Assembly: GCA_964555825.1 (NCBI GenBank)
Contig: CAZKTY010000023.1
Span: 1-12,244, forward strand
Reading direction: 5' to 3'
Origin: CAIRYW01 sp964555825
GTDB lineage: Bacteria > Patescibacteriota > Minisyncoccia > Phycocordibacterales > CAIRYW01
DNA: 12,244 nucleotides
Shown here: one piece after another, positions 11,897 through 12,244 of the stretch
How the letters are laid out: each line of letters begins with the position of its first letter
Numbering within the stretch: position 1 is the stretch's first letter
The notes under the pieces: generated by a model
What the model saw: the letters and a program-made list of their open reading frames with translations, nothing else
Told to the model about the DNA's origin: nothing
Database searches by the model: none
Made by a program: the position numbers and the translations under genes

Positions 11897-12244
11897 TTAA
11901 TTTTTTACGGTTATTTCAACTTTTGAGGAATCATCTGGCATTTTTAATTTCCAAGCTGGGTTGAAAGATACATCTACTGAGTCAATTCCTGGCATATTTT
12001 CAATTGCAATAATGGCTTTTTTTCTACTTAGTCCTGCAACTGCTTTAAATATAGAGGTTGGATCAATTGCTGTTTCAAGTGTTAAGTTACCATCTAAATT
12101 TATAGATAGAGAATCTTGGTTTTGTGTAAAAGATAAAGATTTTAGATTAGAACTTATTATTTTTATATTATCTGTCCCAAGTGTATCTTTTTGTCCACCG
12201 TTTGAGGCTTGATAATCTAAAATACTTTTTGCATCAAGTGCGAA
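11897..12244 (-). CDS. C-terminal part of an unrecognised protein (cut by window end)
   Basis: A minus-strand frame is open from the window edge to TAA at 11897, giving the last 115 residues of a protein that starts outside. It opens FALDAKSILDYQASNGGQKD and has beta-rich repeats (SLSINLDGNLTLETAIDP). It ends with a segment resembling a small alpha/beta module: a helix GLSRKKAIIAIENMPGID, then strands SVDVSFNPAWKLKMP and KVEITVKN. The end recalls, from memory only, the last domain of large secreted or baseplate-J-like proteins annotated in Patescibacteria, where a helix and PGI-type turn precede an aromatic Pro-Trp strand. I would not assign a function. It lies 65 bases upstream of infA on the same strand, and no terminator is evident between them. 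Confidence 0.75.
   Translation of the reverse strand, partial: FALDAKSILDYQASNGGQKDTLGTDNIKIISSNLKSLSFTQNQDSLSINLDGNLTLETAIDPTSIFKAVAGLSRKKAIIAIENMPGIDSVDVSFNPAWKLKMPDDSSKVEITVKN

Noticed and set aside
1..12244. Recoded UGA (Gly) as in Gracilibacteria/SR1
   Set aside because: CYTH, NUDIX and the HExxH gene end at TGA at natural family lengths, and conserved Gly and Trp positions use GGN and TGG.
1..12244. tRNA, rRNA, CRISPR arrays, insertion sequences or transposase genes
   Set aside because: No cloverleaf, regularly spaced repeat array, terminal inverted repeat pair or transposase motif was seen.

Overview
The window is a low-GC bacterial chromosome segment with very tight gene packing, short gaps, ribosomal proteins trimmed to their cores (L13 of 114 residues, a cysteine-free S4) and almost no Shine-Dalgarno sequences. 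This style suggests a small-genome lineage such as the Candidate Phyla Radiation (Patescibacteria). That is an inference from gene style; there is no rRNA in the window to place it. The genetic code looks standard: TGA is used as stop and TGG encodes Trp.

Bases 1-1600 (+ strand) hold the most interesting locus. A radical SAM/SPASM enzyme (315-1343) is followed 37 bases later by a 50-codon gene (1381-1533). That gene has a near-perfect ribosome binding site, a Cys-rich C-terminal half (five Cys in 13 residues, interleaved with Asp/Glu), and a strong intrinsic terminator right behind it. This is the layout of a minimal RiPP cassette: maturase plus precursor peptide, with a thioether-type modification most likely. 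No exporter, separate leader-binding protein or immunity gene is visible beside it.

Bases 1609-3605 (+ strand) form a second, overlapping operon: a small HExxH metallopeptidase-like protein, a CYTH triphosphate-tunnel protein, a NUDIX hydrolase and a Maf nucleotide pyrophosphatase. The last three all act on phosphate esters or anhydrides and look like a nucleotide house-cleaning set. This operon runs head-on into dnaJ, with one base between the stop codons.

Bases 3607-12244 are entirely minus strand. Read in the direction of transcription they run: the C-terminal part of an unrecognised protein (cut by the window end), infA, then rpmJ-rpsM-rpsK-rpsD-rpoA-rplQ-rplM-rpsI, a terminator, then grpE, an unrecognised 102-residue protein, dnaK and dnaJ. 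Consensus-like promoters can be read before rpmJ, inside the operon before rpoA, before grpE and before the 102-residue gene. Translation initiation, the small and large ribosomal subunits and RNA polymerase alpha are thus co-expressed, and the DnaK chaperone system follows immediately downstream.
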